A stretch of 64,000 nt of DNA from Magnaporthiopsis rhizophila (lineage: Eukaryota; Ascomycota; Sordariomycetes; Magnaporthales; Magnaporthaceae). Numbering within the stretch: position 1 is the stretch's first letter; every line of letters begins with the position of its first letter. The stretch spans positions 1 through 64,000 of the forward strand of contig PYSS01000066.1 of the NCBI GenBank assembly GCA_003049465.1, in the 5' to 3' direction. A program made the position numbers and the translations under genes. This document shows positions 44,501 to 56,324 of the stretch, one piece after another. A model generated the notes under the pieces. That model made no database searches. It worked only from the letters and a program-made list of their open reading frames with translations, and was not told where the DNA came from.

Positions 44501-47500
44501 CGCGGCATCGCATTGACGAGCGAATCGTTCTCATCATCCGCCGCAGGGGCAAGGTTGACGATGAGGTCCTGGAAACCTAGTCGCCAGGCATCGTAGTAGG
44601 CACTGTAGAGGGGCACGAGCCTTTCCAACCACGAGAGTAGCATCTCGATGTCGGTATAGGGGACAGCCCTATGATGGTTGTAGATACGTTCGAGGGACAC
44701 CCCCATGGAAACGACAGCCTTTTCCGCCGCCTGCGCTGGTCTGTCTTCATCGCTGACGGCGGGGCCAAAGAGATCGATGAAGATGAGGGAGTCTCCCTTG
44801 ACAACTTCCTTGAGGAGCACAGGTATGACGCCATCTACCAGGGTCTTCAGCTCCCTCTGGTAGAAGCTTTCGTCCTCGACAAACTCGACAAGCAGGTCGT
44901 CCACTGTGGCCGAGGTCTCGACTTTGCTGCTCTTTTTGCGCAGGCTACGGGCAACCCTGATGCTGGCGGCGCGCGTCGGGACTCGTGTGGGAATCGGACC
45001 GTTCTCAGGCAGCGAGAGCACCGACACCAGGTCCGAGTGCTTCGTGAGTCGCCTCTTGAGCCCGCTATTCTTGCGGCGGCTGCTGGAGGACTTGGCCAGC
45101 GCCGTCGTCTGTGTCAGTGTGGTCTGCGACGCCACGGATGCTGCATCTTGGTCTTGTGCGCTTGACTGCTCCAGCGACAAGATGGTCGACAGCTCATGGA
45201 AGCCGTTGGTGGGTGGCTTGCGCCTGGGGAGTTCTGATGCCGCAGGAGGAGCCTCGCGGTCGTGGTTGCGGCTTTCTGGCCTAGCAGTGGAGGTTGGCGA
45301 ACGCGACCTGCGCGAGCCTGTCGATCTCCTGCGGGAGTCGTATTCATCTTGGTCCAGGTCATCCTCGGCCACCTCGGGCTCCCTGTTCTTGTCGATACTC
45401 GTATACAGCAACAGAGGTGCGATCACATGACCACCGGATTCACCACGGAAGGCTTCCTTCAACGCGTCTCGGAACGAGCCCTTCGCAGTAGGTTTTGGGG
45501 TGGTGGTCCTCGGGGGTGCGCCAGCACTCCGGGTAGCGCCACTCCTCCTTAGACCGGTGGAGTGGGAATCCTCCCTTTGCGGCGTCCTTTCGTGCTCGAC
45601 GACGCGCGGCCTCGGCTCTGGCTCTTTGCGCGTCTTGAAGTCATCGAGAGCCGTCTCGGTTTCCGCGATTTGCGAGTCCGTGTCGTGTGGATGTGCATCT
45701 TTGACTTTAGCGTTCCTCTCCGACACAGAGCGTCGCCGGGCAGCAGACTTTTTCCACTCGTGCTCGACCTCCTTCTTTTGGATACTGGGCGATTCGACAA
45801 AGGGATCCACCGTGTTGTTCAGCCAGTTTTCGATGCTTGGTGGCTGGTTGGTAGCGGGTTTGGGTGGCTCCGGGGCCACAGTGTGGTGGATTATCTTCTT
45901 GCCCTCGTTCACGACCCTTTTGAGCACATTCGGCACGGCCCTGAAGCTCGGGTTCCTCTGCTGCTTCTGCCTCTTCGGGTTCAGAGGCAGTTCGAGCTCG
46001 CTAAAGGCGGAGTAACCGAAAGGGATGTCGGCAAGCGACTTGGTGGGGAGACTTGACTGGCGGCGCGAGTCGCCGTCCTCGGACACCGAGTCCTCGCTAT
46101 AGGACCTGTCGTCCGGAATGTCTCCCGTGCGCGTTGTGCCAGTCACGTCCGTCGTGGTAGCAGTCACTCTTGTCCTTGTCCTCCTAGACGGGCGTGTGGT
46201 CGCTGTCCGTCTGGTCGTTTCCGTTGTGCCAGTAGTACCGGTGGTGCCTGTCGTCCCAGTCAGGTAAGAGGTGCCAGTGGCCTCCGTCGACTCGGTGACA
46301 TCGGTCGACTCAGTGGTCTGCGTCGTCTGGGTGGTCTCAGTGATCTCAGTAGGCGCGTGCTTGCCGCGTTTGGCCTTGGGAGGTGTCCTGCGCCGAGATC
46401 CCCTAGTCGGAGTTTCGGTGTCTTCCCGCGTCTCCTCCGTCCTCTCGGTGAGCTCGGAAGGTGAGGGCGACCGCCCACGGCGTGTACTAACTCGCCTCCC
46501 GCTCTGCTTTCCTCTTGGCGGGCTGTGTCTCCTTGGCGGGCTGCGCCGCCTTGGTGGGCTAAGTTCCCTTGTTGGCCGCCCAGATTCACGCGGCGGTCTG
46601 CTTGATTCTCTTGGTCGTCGGCAAGGCTCACTCGGAGATGTACTAGCTTCTCTCGCGTGTCTGCTAGGTTCCGTCGACGGCCTTGAAGAGACTGAGCGGC
46701 GATCTCTCTTCTCTTCCTTTGGTGTCAACCTCAGAGGGCGGACTCTGATGCCATCATCAGGCAAGGTTGGGGGCAAAGATGTGGCCTCCGTCACATCGTC
46801 CTCTACATCGTATCCGCGCCTGGGTGTCGCCTTGTTGTCCTCGCGATCGCTAACATCGGGACTGGTGTTCCTCTGCCTTCGGTTGGATCGACCGGGGCGC
46901 ACCCGAATCCCATCGTCGCCAGCGCGGTCATTGCCTTCCGGGCTGTCGCCCCTGTGTTTTCTGCGGGATCGACTGGGGCGTACACGGATGCCATCGTCCT
47001 CGCCCTGGCTGCTAACCTCGGGGCTAGCATCCCTGCGTTTTTTGCTGGGTTGGCTGGGCCGCACCCGGATGCCGTCGTCGTCGCCTCGGCTGCTAGCTCC
47101 GGGGCTCGGAGGTCTTGGTTTTCTGTTGGATTGGTTGCGCCGCGTCTGGATTCCGTCGTCATCCCCTCCACTGCTGGCTCCAGGACTGCGAGGTCTTGAT
47201 TTTTTGTTGGACTTATTCGGACGCACCCTGATCCCGTCATCGTCGCCTCGACTGCTGGCTCCCGGGCTCGGAGGTCTGGACTTTTTTCCAGGTCGCAGAG
47301 GACGAACACGGATCCCATCGTCGTCTGCCGCAGGCTTTGCGGGTATCCTGCTGCTCGATCGCACGCTAGTGCCCTCATCCTCAGATCCGGATTTTTCTGA
47401 CGCGGGCGGCTTCTTTGGCCTCAGCGGCCGGACGCGAATGCCATCGTCGTCCACTACCCGCCCATTACTCCTTGCGCTGTGTCTCCCACTCTCGACATCC

Positions 47501-48531
47501 TCGTCGGCGGGCTTGCTGCGTCGCGACCGAGCAGCGCTGAGGCCTTCGTCGTCGGTGAGCCTAGTGCTCGCCAGGCCGCTGACGGCATCCTCCTCGATGG
47601 TGATGGCGTCGCCAGACTTGGTGTGATATGTTTTAACCTTGGGGGCTTTGGTAAACTTGGGGCTTGTCGGTGATTTGGGAGGTTCCGTGTCCATTGGCTC
47701 TACCCTCGCGGCCCAGTCGGCGATCTTGCTGCGTACGGGAGGATTCTGTGCGGTCCTCTGCAGGAAATCTTTTGGTATAGGCATGGGTCCGGCGGTAGGT
47801 TTGGCGCGCACTGCCCGGGCGCCCGGTGGGCTTCTTTTCCTCCGCTTCATCCAGTTGTCGTCGCTAACGATCCGTTTCCGGGGCGGTGACTTGAGGCCTT
47901 CGGGATCGACATTCTCATCGTCGTTATCGTCTTTCCCCAGGCTGCCCGGGGTCACGGCCCTCGGCATCGCTCTTGGGGCGCTCTTGTTCCTCCTTTGGCT
48001 TTTCCTGAACTTGATTCGCATGCGGTCCTCCTCGGTCACGCTCTCGACGCCGTCGGGGAAGGCGACGTCGGTGGGCTCGGTGGCGGCGTCGTCTGGGTCA
48101 CCGCGGGCCATGGCGGCGGCGTTGTGCTTCTGCCAGGCTTTGACGCGGTCCCTGACGCCACCGGGCGGGGCGAGCCTCTGGACCGAGGCGGCGCGCATCT
48201 CCTTCCTGACCTCGGCGCGTACGGCAGCCGAGTCCATGCGCTGCTGGCGCATGGCGGCGACGCGGGCGGGCGACTGCCGACCCAGCAGGAAGTCGGTGAG
48301 GAGGGTTGGCTGGGACCTCATCGTCGCCGCGCGCTGGCGTGTGCGGCCGCGGCCAGCGCCATCTCCCGCGGGGGCGCTCCTCGGGGTGGGATGGACGGAC
48401 AGGCCGCGGCGGTGGTGGGGGGTGTTTGGTTTGGGAGCATCATCGGCGGCGCCGGGCGGGCTGGCGTCGATGATGATGGGTGCCTCGCCCGGCGATAACG
48501 GGTCGTCGGGCGGCTCCTGAGGAGTCGTCAT
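41558..48531 (-). CDS. large Dbl-homology/PH-like fungal protein with DDGIRVRP repeats
   Basis: Exons 48531-44395 and 44302-41558 join in phase across a 92-bp intron (donor GTTAGT, branch GCTAAC, acceptor ACAG), giving 2293 residues. Residues 1-1190 are disordered. They include eight copies of a DDGIRVRP-type core between about 358 and 600, several of them 27 residues apart; an Arg/Pro/Ser-rich block; and a Thr-rich T-G-T-T array near 740-800. At about 1200-1395, E-F-V-E-D-E-S-F-Y-Q-R-E-L and the following helices resemble a RhoGEF Dbl-homology fold, including W-L-E-R-L-V-P-L-Y. A PH-like region may follow at 1430-1560. A second lies at about 1826-1980 (A-V-I-S-Y-W-S-N-K-K-G-R-W-K-E-L). A conserved C-terminal block covers about 2140-2293. 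GEF activity is inferred only. No close characterised homologue comes to mind. Confidence 0.87.
46738..47455 (-). repeat. coding repeat: eight DDGIRVRP-core units in the DH/PH-like gene
   Basis: Cores map near 47440, 47315, 47235, 47155 (variant DDGIQTRR), 47075, 46995, 46910 and 46750. From the second to the seventh the spacing is about 80 bp, that is 27 codons. Units share a G-x-S-S-x-x-D-D-D-G-I-R-V-R-P opening, a Ser/Lys/Arg middle and an S-P-G/E linker. Synonymous differences between units (for example CCATCGTC against CCGTCGTC) show the array is not very recent. Confidence 0.88.
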
Positions 48532-51500
48532 CGTACGCGGCAGCTGCCCGGGGGCGAGGTTAGCTGCATGTCCACATACAAGAAAAGACGCATGCCCAGG
48601 GTTTGCTTCTAATCATGAGAAATGGCGTCCAGTGTTGGGGATGACGGAGGCGCCAGGCGGCCAGCCTAAGGGGTTGCAGCGGTTGGAGAAAATGATAAAC
48701 ACATCAGGCCAGACCAGACAGCCAAGGCAAATGACGGATATCACCGTTTGGGCCAAAGCTCGATTGGCGAGACGCCAGTCTCGGGCTGGCAGAGCCAGGG
48801 CCAAGACTCTGATCGTCGTCACGGAAACCGGCGGGCCACCCGAGTCAAGAGGCAAAATTCAGTCTCACGTACCTGGCGGAGCCGCTACATGCTCGTGGAG
48901 ACTACCGCAGCAGCGCGAAGCTGCGACTACTGCCCAGATGCTCGGGACTCATCGAGCAGGTCCGCCCGTGGAAGAAAACGGGTGAATCTCGTCGGCGGGC
49001 TGGGACGGATGACGAGCGGCGGCTGCACCACGGGTCTGCACCGACTGGCTGTGGTCGCTTTGTCGCACGACCTCCACGTTGCGGGGGCTTTTTGCAACGG
49101 TGAAAGGCGAAAGTATGATCATGCAAAGTACCTATAGTGAACCACCTGGTAATTCCTTGCTGGGAACACAAGCAACCCAAAGTGAAAACTTTTAGGAAGA
49201 GAAATGCAAAGACGATAGGATCAGTCGGGCAACGCCAATTGCCAGCGAACAGAGGGAGCGACCACGACTGGCTGCTGGTCATCGATCCCAGCCTGGCTGG
49301 TCTTCCCGCAGGAGCTCCCCCCCGAAGTGGCGTAGAGAAAAACAACGGGCAGCCAATCGCGGGCTCGGCGGGCGTTTGGGCGTAAACAAATGACGGGCCA
49401 AGGTCGCAAGAGCTGCAGGCAGTTGATGTCAAGCTCCGCCCGCCGGCTTCAGCAGAAACCAAGACCCGTCAGCTGGGCTTGCAGGGGTCCGCTCCTGTCC
49501 TCCTGCTGGAGCGCCATAGGTGGGCGATCCTTACGAGTCATGGACACGGGAGCACCACCACGACGGACTCGGGTGCCGTTGCAGGTGCAGATTTTGAGCG
49601 GGCGGGGTATTTTGGAAGCATTGAAGCTGCGAATCGAGTCCGGTGCATGCTTCGATGATCATCCAGTAGGTTTTACTCCGAGGCTCCGCTTGTTTGCTCT
49701 CCTCCGACACATATTTGATACTTGCCCACAATGCGCCTATGAGCTTCGAGTCTCCTAATTCTTGCATTCATTGGGTCCGAGTCGATCTGCAACCGCAAAG
49801 GAAGCGATGGAAACAGAAAAGAAGAAGAAACACAGGGCGGGGCCATGCACCGTTTTTGGTGGTGCGGTGAGTCCCAACGACGTGATTTGTTTGCCGCCAT
49901 CCAATCTGATACTCAGTTCCAGACAGCCGCTGCACCAGCCCTTGCCGCTGCGTTGGCTTTTTTGGTGGCTTGACAAGTCGACATGGCGTCCTCCGGGCCG
50001 GGGGATTCAACGTCGAACCCCCAGATATTTGCGACTAAAATAAACCATCACCCGGCCAGCACGTCTGTTGTTACTTCAATCCAACCAGTATCTGAGCGGC
50101 ACAGTCTATGCCTGGGATGGGTATGCCACTTTTGGCTGCCATCCGATCGATCGCATTTCCTGGTTAGATGCGGGGATGGATGCTTTCCAAATGTGGCCCA
50201 TCCTTGATTTGGAGTGTATATCAAGCCTCTATTATTGCAGCAGGCGCCAACTACACCTCTGTCTGACCCCAACAATCGTCATCACAATGTGTCCTTTTGC
50301 TGTTCTATGGAACTGCCGTCTGGGACCGAGACTGAGACTGGCGCGCCTGCAACGTGAAACATGCAGAGAAGGTTTAAATGTGGCGCGAAAACAAGAATAG
50401 AGCTCCTTGGCCAAGGTGACATTGTGGAAACACCAGAGCTCGATCTCGATTCTATATCAATGTCCCCTTATCGTCTGCCTCCGCCATGTTTCTGCTACCA
50501 CCGGCTTTTAGGCTGAGGAGACGATGTCGGGCCGTTGGGTTGGCAGCGGATGAATGCCTAGATATCCCGAACCCCGTCGGCATCCCGGCGCACACCATCT
50601 TACTCGGCAAATCGTCAAAAGGTCATCATGGCTGTTCTGCAACCAGTGCAGCCCACACCACCACCCAGCTCTGACAGGTCAGAACCCGACAACCCTCCCT
50701 TGCTCCTCCTGCACAGCGTCAATCCCTGGAGGCGGGCGGGCGAAATGACAGTACATGAGAAAAAGCACAACATGAAATCTGCTGTCGACAAATCGGCATC
50801 CAGGCCAGACGGGTCGGCTATGGACTTGCATTGCAGGTAGCATGCACCGAGCCGACGGCAAGAATATTGGACGTGAAGGGTGCAATGTTGCGAGGGCGCG
50901 ACCTGGTTGGCTGTACGGCTCTCGGGAGCGAAGGTCACTTGCCAGATGTCTCGGGTTTCCTGCAGCTGCCACTTCCACACCACAGCAAGAGGGGCCGAGG
51001 TCGGGTGGCCTCTCTTGCTAGGTCGAGTCGTATTCGGCAGCCGACCTATCTCCATTCAAGATTGCTACCATACAACGACAGGTCGTATGCTCAGGTGACA
51101 GGTTGAAGACAAGTGCTAGTCGGTGAATTACGTGGGGTGAGCCGACAAAGAAGTCAAAATAAGGGTGCTGTGATAAGCTGAGGTGATGTGATGAGGCGGC
51201 CGCGATAATGCTTTTCCAGCCACCCAGAGCAACATTACAGGTCATTTCTCAAATACATCGGGATACTACGCCATCGGATACCACGTTATCGCGGAGCGGC
51301 CGCACGACAATAGCCCGTAGCCTCAGCGGCGTTTACAATCTGACAGAGTATTGGAGGATATTCAAGGGACACCCCAGGAGATGCAAGCATGAAGGGCCTG
51401 TTTGCGCAGATACTATTATGATATGTAGGTACAATACACCCTTCCAAAAGAGAAAACAATGCCTGTCCAGGTATGCAGAAAGATGCGGTGATGTGACCCC

Positions 51501-51835
51501 GGCTGTCCACATGCTCCCTCCAAAAAAGAAGATCCACCCCAAAAGATGATGCAGAAATAAAGCCGGAGATGAGGGATGGTGTGGTCCGTGGAGATGCAGA
51601 AGGGAAAAAGGAAGAGGTGACGGGATAGGTAGAGAGAACAAATGCAAAGAGAGGTTCCAGAAACGCCGCCCAATGCAACCGTATGCGATGCGCAGCAGGC
51701 CAGCCCAAGGATAAAAAGGAAATAAAAAGGAAATGTGAGAGAAGAGACAGAAAAAGGAATGATGAGTGGATGGTAAGGGGAGAATGAAATGACATGAGAT
51801 GAAAAAGAAAAGAAAAGGAAAGAAGACGAGAGAAC
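48532..51835. other. 3.3 kb intergenic region
   Basis: It holds the promoter and leader of the DH/PH-like gene and the 3' UTR of the acidic orphan gene. No convincing coding frame, RNA gene or repeat was seen. The last 250 bases before 51835 are A/G-rich on the plus strand, so C/T-rich in the sense of the orphan's 3' UTR. Confidence 0.5.
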
Positions 51836-52819
51836 TCAGTCCTCCTTGACAGGCAGCACAAAGCGCACCTTCTTCTTGGCCTTCACGGGCTTATCCATAA
51901 CTGCAGCCTTGCCAGCAGCATCCGTAGCAGCCAGCTCGCAAGCTTCCCTCTCAGGCTCCTCCTCGATGCTCCACACGTCCGGGCTAGGCTGCCTCCACGA
52001 CCGCGGCGAGAGCCTTCTGCGCGGCGGCGGCGGGGGCGCTGTAACCGTCGCCGCCGCCGTAGCCGCCGCCGACGCTGCCCCGCGTCCCGGCCCGAACCGG
52101 CCCGGCGCCCGGCCGCGCGGCGACGACGACGACGACGGGAACGGCAGCTGCAGCTGCAGCGAGGCGCTCGAAGCCGATCTGGCATGGCGCGTCGCCGCGC
52201 CCTTGCGCTTCTTGTGCGCAAAGGACGGCGGCGGGATGGGCAGGCCGTGGGTTGGGCCGAGGTGGATGTACTGCTCGTGGTCGTCATCATCATCCTCGTC
52301 GTAGTCGTCGTCGTCATCGTCCTCGTCCGTGGTCGTGCCGGGCGGCGAGCGCGGCGGCGTCGGTGGGCGGAAGGGGGAGCGGAACCTGCTGCTGCTGCTG
52401 CTGCCGCCATCGAGCGACGACGGGCTGACGGACCGGACCTCGTCGACGGCGTCGGCCGAGGCCCCGATGCCGGCGTCAAAGTCCATCGTCATGGCCAGGT
52501 CACCGTCGTCGTCCTCGTGGTCGGGCGCCGGCGTCAGGAAGTAGGTTAGGGGCTCCTCGTCCATGTAGAGGCCAAAGTCGTGCTCCCGCTCCAGGATGGG
52601 GATGTCGCCATCTTCGTCGTCGCCGTCGTCCGGCGCAGCCATGGCCGCCGGGCGGATCCGCAACTGCGTGGGCGGCCAGGACAGCAGGTGCGGGTTGCTG
52701 CTGTTGAGGGCTGGTCTGGTCAGGACCGGCATGGTTGCTAGAGACTTGTGGCTGGCGTCCTTTGCCTTCTTGTTGATGGCCGAGCGAGTGTTGGACATGA
52801 TTCTGAAAGGGGACGGCAT
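51836..52819 (-). CDS. acidic/serine-rich hypothetical protein
   Basis: A 327-residue frame without introns. I do not recognise it. An N-terminal segment (to about residue 60) is basic and neutral. A conserved-looking patch follows, I-L-E-R-E-H-D-F-G-L-Y-M-D-E-E-P-L-T-Y-F-L-T-P (about 75-97), then a Ser block, a run of Asp/Glu (about 166-185), a short basic patch H-K-K-R-K, and a Pro/Arg-rich section. The C-terminus is Lys-rich (K-A-K-K-K-V-R-F-V-L-P). The last motif resembles a K-V-R-F/V-x-F docking site for PP1 phosphatase, although R-F-V-L is not the exact R-V-x-F. No transmembrane segment or signal peptide. Met1 (52819) has A at -3; Met8 is also possible. Compositional bias makes it partly uncertain, but the frame is much longer than chance and the patch looks constrained. 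Confidence 0.65.
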   Translation of the reverse strand: MPSPFRIMSNTRSAINKKAKDASHKSLATMPVLTRPALNSSNPHLLSWPPTQLRIRPAAMAAPDDGDDEDGDIPILEREHDFGLYMDEEPLTYFLTPAPDHEDDDGDLAMTMDFDAGIGASADAVDEVRSVSPSSLDGGSSSSSRFRSPFRPPTPPRSPPGTTTDEDDDDDDYDEDDDDDHEQYIHLGPTHGLPIPPPSFAHKKRKGAATRHARSASSASLQLQLPFPSSSSSPRGRAPGRFGPGRGAASAAATAAATVTAPPPPPRRRLSPRSWRQPSPDVWSIEEEPEREACELAATDAAGKAAVMDKPVKAKKKVRFVLPVKED

Positions 52820-55800
52820 CTTTGTTATATGGTATGTGTGTGTATCCCGAGATGGCAGCCTGGCAAGTCAAGGGTTTGTGCAGTCCCAAAGATTGTAGGG
52901 AATGGAACACCAGGGTTCGGTCCAGATGTGTTGTTTTTAAAAACCAAGTCCGAAAGACTGTAGGATCTAAACAGCAGACAAAGGGACACGGCTCATCCAG
53001 CTGAAATGAAGCCAATGTGCGCCGGGCTGGCCGGCTCAAAGAAGCTCGTGGGTCGGAGGGAGGGGAAAAGATATGAGGAAGACAAACGATAGGCCCGGTT
53101 CCCTCCCTACAAATAAACGACGGGGAAATCCGAGTGGTCGAAATGGAAGGACAATGGCCAGAAGGAGAAAGGAGATGCACGCCACGACTTTTATATCCAG
53201 CTGAGCATGAGCAGAGAGTGGGATGGATGCAGGCCTCCCAATGGTGTCAGGAGTGCACACCATCTCAGACTGCGACTCTGCATTACCTTCCACGGAGGAC
53301 CATTGCTTTCGCACCAGTCACCGGTCAATTTTCCATGGGGTGGTTGGCAGCCTGCTGCTGGAGGGGTGGGTGGTCATCCACCGGGCAAAAGCCATTTTTC
53401 TTCAGCTCTCACTGCGGGGCAAAAAGCGTGAGAAAGCTAAGGATCGTGCGCGCTGCCACCGCTGCAGGGGTGTCCAATAGCGTGAAATGATTCACACTTT
53501 CTGCGAGCAGCTGAGTGCCTTTCAAGCGTGTCTGAGCCAGACAGGCTTGGCGGACTAGGCTTGAACGAGATGGGGGAAATCTCCAGAAGAACAAAGAAGT
53601 CACTCAGAAAAGAAAAAAAAAGGAAGAAGAAAAAATAGCAGAAACAGAAACAACTGAAGCACGAATGATCGACATCGCACTCTCTTTTCAGCACAGCCCG
53701 ACAGCGACAAGCAAAGAGCAAGAGGCCAAGCGACCCTAGCACTGCACTATTGCCTAACAGAGTGAAGCGCCGTCGCTGGACTGAGAGCCGGTCCTTCGGT
53801 GTGGGCAAGGCGATGAGAGGTCACCCACCGAACGGCGACGTGCGCTAGTGCCGGTCTTGGCTGGCAGCTTGTAAGTGAGGGGATAGATGGACTGGGCGCG
53901 GTGCGGCTCAAAACCGGGAAATGGCGGGCAGAGGTGTCGCCCCGTGATGCCCTCGATGGCAGGCTAGAGCAAGGTCCTGATCACCCAGCTAAGACACCAT
54001 CAACAAGCGCCCCTCTGGGAAGATAGGAGAATTCCTCTTAGCCCCTTTGACATATGACTGTTGCTTGATCTCTTTTTTTTTTTTTTTTTTTTTCTCGCAT
54101 CCATGTAAACCGACCTACCCACACCCACACAAAGTGCCGGCCGGGAATGAGGTTTTACCCACAAATATTGGTCGACAAGCCTTGATTACCGATGAACCAG
54201 GGATGATGGAGGGCGGCCCCGTGTCGCCGAGACGTTGTAATGGTGTCACGCACTTACGCGTTGCGCTTCATGTGGGGGAAGAGGGTGGGCAGGCAAAGTC
54301 ACAAACTTACCACCCGACCTCCCCGCCACCGTATTCCCTGTGTCAGGATACTTCGTTCCCGGCTGATCTGCCCGCCCGCTCGTGCTGCGTGTCTCTCAAA
54401 TCGGCAAAGGCGGATGCGATGCATCAGGGCGATGTCGATCATGTCACTTGTGTGAGCCTGCAAAGGGGCGGGCGGACGCGATCCAAGGCTCGTACCTTGC
54501 ATCATGCGTCCCGTGGCACCACGCGCCCTTCCAGGACTCGGATTTGTCAACAGGTTTTACTCATCAACATGGTGGTTCAAGTAGCCAACTAGGCGGCGCG
54601 GTCGGGATCAAGACAACCAGAAGTCTGCTTCTGGTCGCTGCTAGCGTGCTGTGGAAGGCTGGGCATGCCGATATGGCCGGAAAAGGAGTCATGGTGTTGT
54701 GTATGTATGTCTGAGCCCCACGAGCATGGCGTAGGCAGTAGCTTTGTACAGGAGGGTAAGGCCGCGAATACTGACAGCCGCTGACGTCGCAGGCCAAGCC
54801 AACAAGGCTGCGGCGCCGAGCCCACGTGTTATCACTAAGGAAGTGTCATTAGCAGAACAACAACCAACATCCTTCACCCCCACGACGCGAATCAGGATTA
54901 CCAGACCTCGCAAGGGTGTGGGTAATGTCGGGTGCCGGCGGCGATAAGAATACGGGAAGTGAGCCTCCGAGGGTGACGATGCTTGATATCACATCGAGCG
55001 GGGGGGCCTGGTGACCCGGCAGGGGTTTGTTTATAGCTCATTTTGGGCACGCCATCAGGATGGATTAATGGATTAGAAGAGGATGTAGCGAGAGAACTGG
55101 TAAAAAGGAACGATCACGGACATGATTTGGCAGCAGGTCAAACGAACGTTATGAATGTCTTCAAACTCAAGGATACCTACTTGATTTTCACTGCCAGGGC
55201 TGCAGAGCGGGGCGGGATCATCAACTGCTGGCCTAGGAAGGAAATAAAACAACGAATTGTGTCCACAACAAAATGAAGCAGAAAGGTGGGGTGGGTGGTC
55301 TGCGCGGTGCTGGTCCTGCAGAGCAGCGATCATGGATGCGGGAATGCCGCCAAGCAGATGCGATGGCAGCAAGCAACCGGTCTGACGGCAGAGCCAAGCG
55401 GTCCCATGGCACTTTGCAAGGGAGAGGGCTGTCGGCCAGGATCAAACGTCCATCGCGCTGGCGATGCCGGCTGACGGTGTGTGGGTGGCTGGGCCCTAAG
55501 CACGCAGGGCTGCAGGCTCATGTGACAGGCCCTATGGCAGTAGTGTCTCGGGGCTTGAGGCCATGGGGCAGGCAGCGGATTATGAGTGAGGGATGAGAAG
55601 AGATGGAGATACGAAATAGTGACGGGAACGTGCATGCGTTGCGGGGACTGTCTCGACCCCGAGTGAGGATCGAGATGCGTGAGGAAAAGATGAAGGCTTT
55701 TTTGGGCCATGGGAATCGGCTGGGGTCGGACCAAGGAAAGGAGGCCATAAAGAGGGGCACGTGACTTCACGACCGATTTCCGAAAATGTCCATGGCGCAT

Positions 55801-56324
55801 TACATAACACATAACATCGCACCAGCCTGCCCGCCTCCCCTCCTGCGCCCACCATTCGCGGGGTCAGATTGGGCGCCTAGAAGATGCATGCCAAGGGGAG
55901 GGGGCCAACAACTGGTAGCGATGTTTGGGTGCCGCCCAACGACGCGACTTTGCTGTTGGTCTAACAAGCATGCTCTCAGGCTGTACCCTTCCCCTCGCCC
56001 TGGTAGGGGGTTGGTCTTGTCCAGCTCGCCCAGTTCTGACAGCCTGATCAGGGCTGAACTGCCCTGGTTCAAGCGACAATAACACTGGTTAGCAAAAAGA
56101 CAGTCTTGCAGGCGGCATCGTTTACCGATAAAGACCCTGCGGACAAGGGTCATCGCCGACCTTAAGAGTCACAACGCGTGATCTGAGCCCCCGTTATCTG
56201 GTTGCCTTTTTCCGGGCTCCAGCGCCCCTTTCACGAGTGACGGTTGGCTGCCTTCCTGTGTGCGTTGCCGGCCAGGACCACCACTGAGACACAGTCTCGT
56301 TGGCAGCAGCCAGCAACCAAACTC
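52820..56324. other. 3.5 kb intergenic region
   Basis: It separates the acidic orphan (minus) from the EEP enzyme (plus), so promoters for both face each other. A 21-T tract lies at 54073-54093. No coding frame with recognisable features. Confidence 0.5.
54073..54093. repeat. 21-base T tract
   Basis: An uninterrupted run of 21 T on the plus strand in the intergenic region upstream of the EEP gene. Confidence 0.9.
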
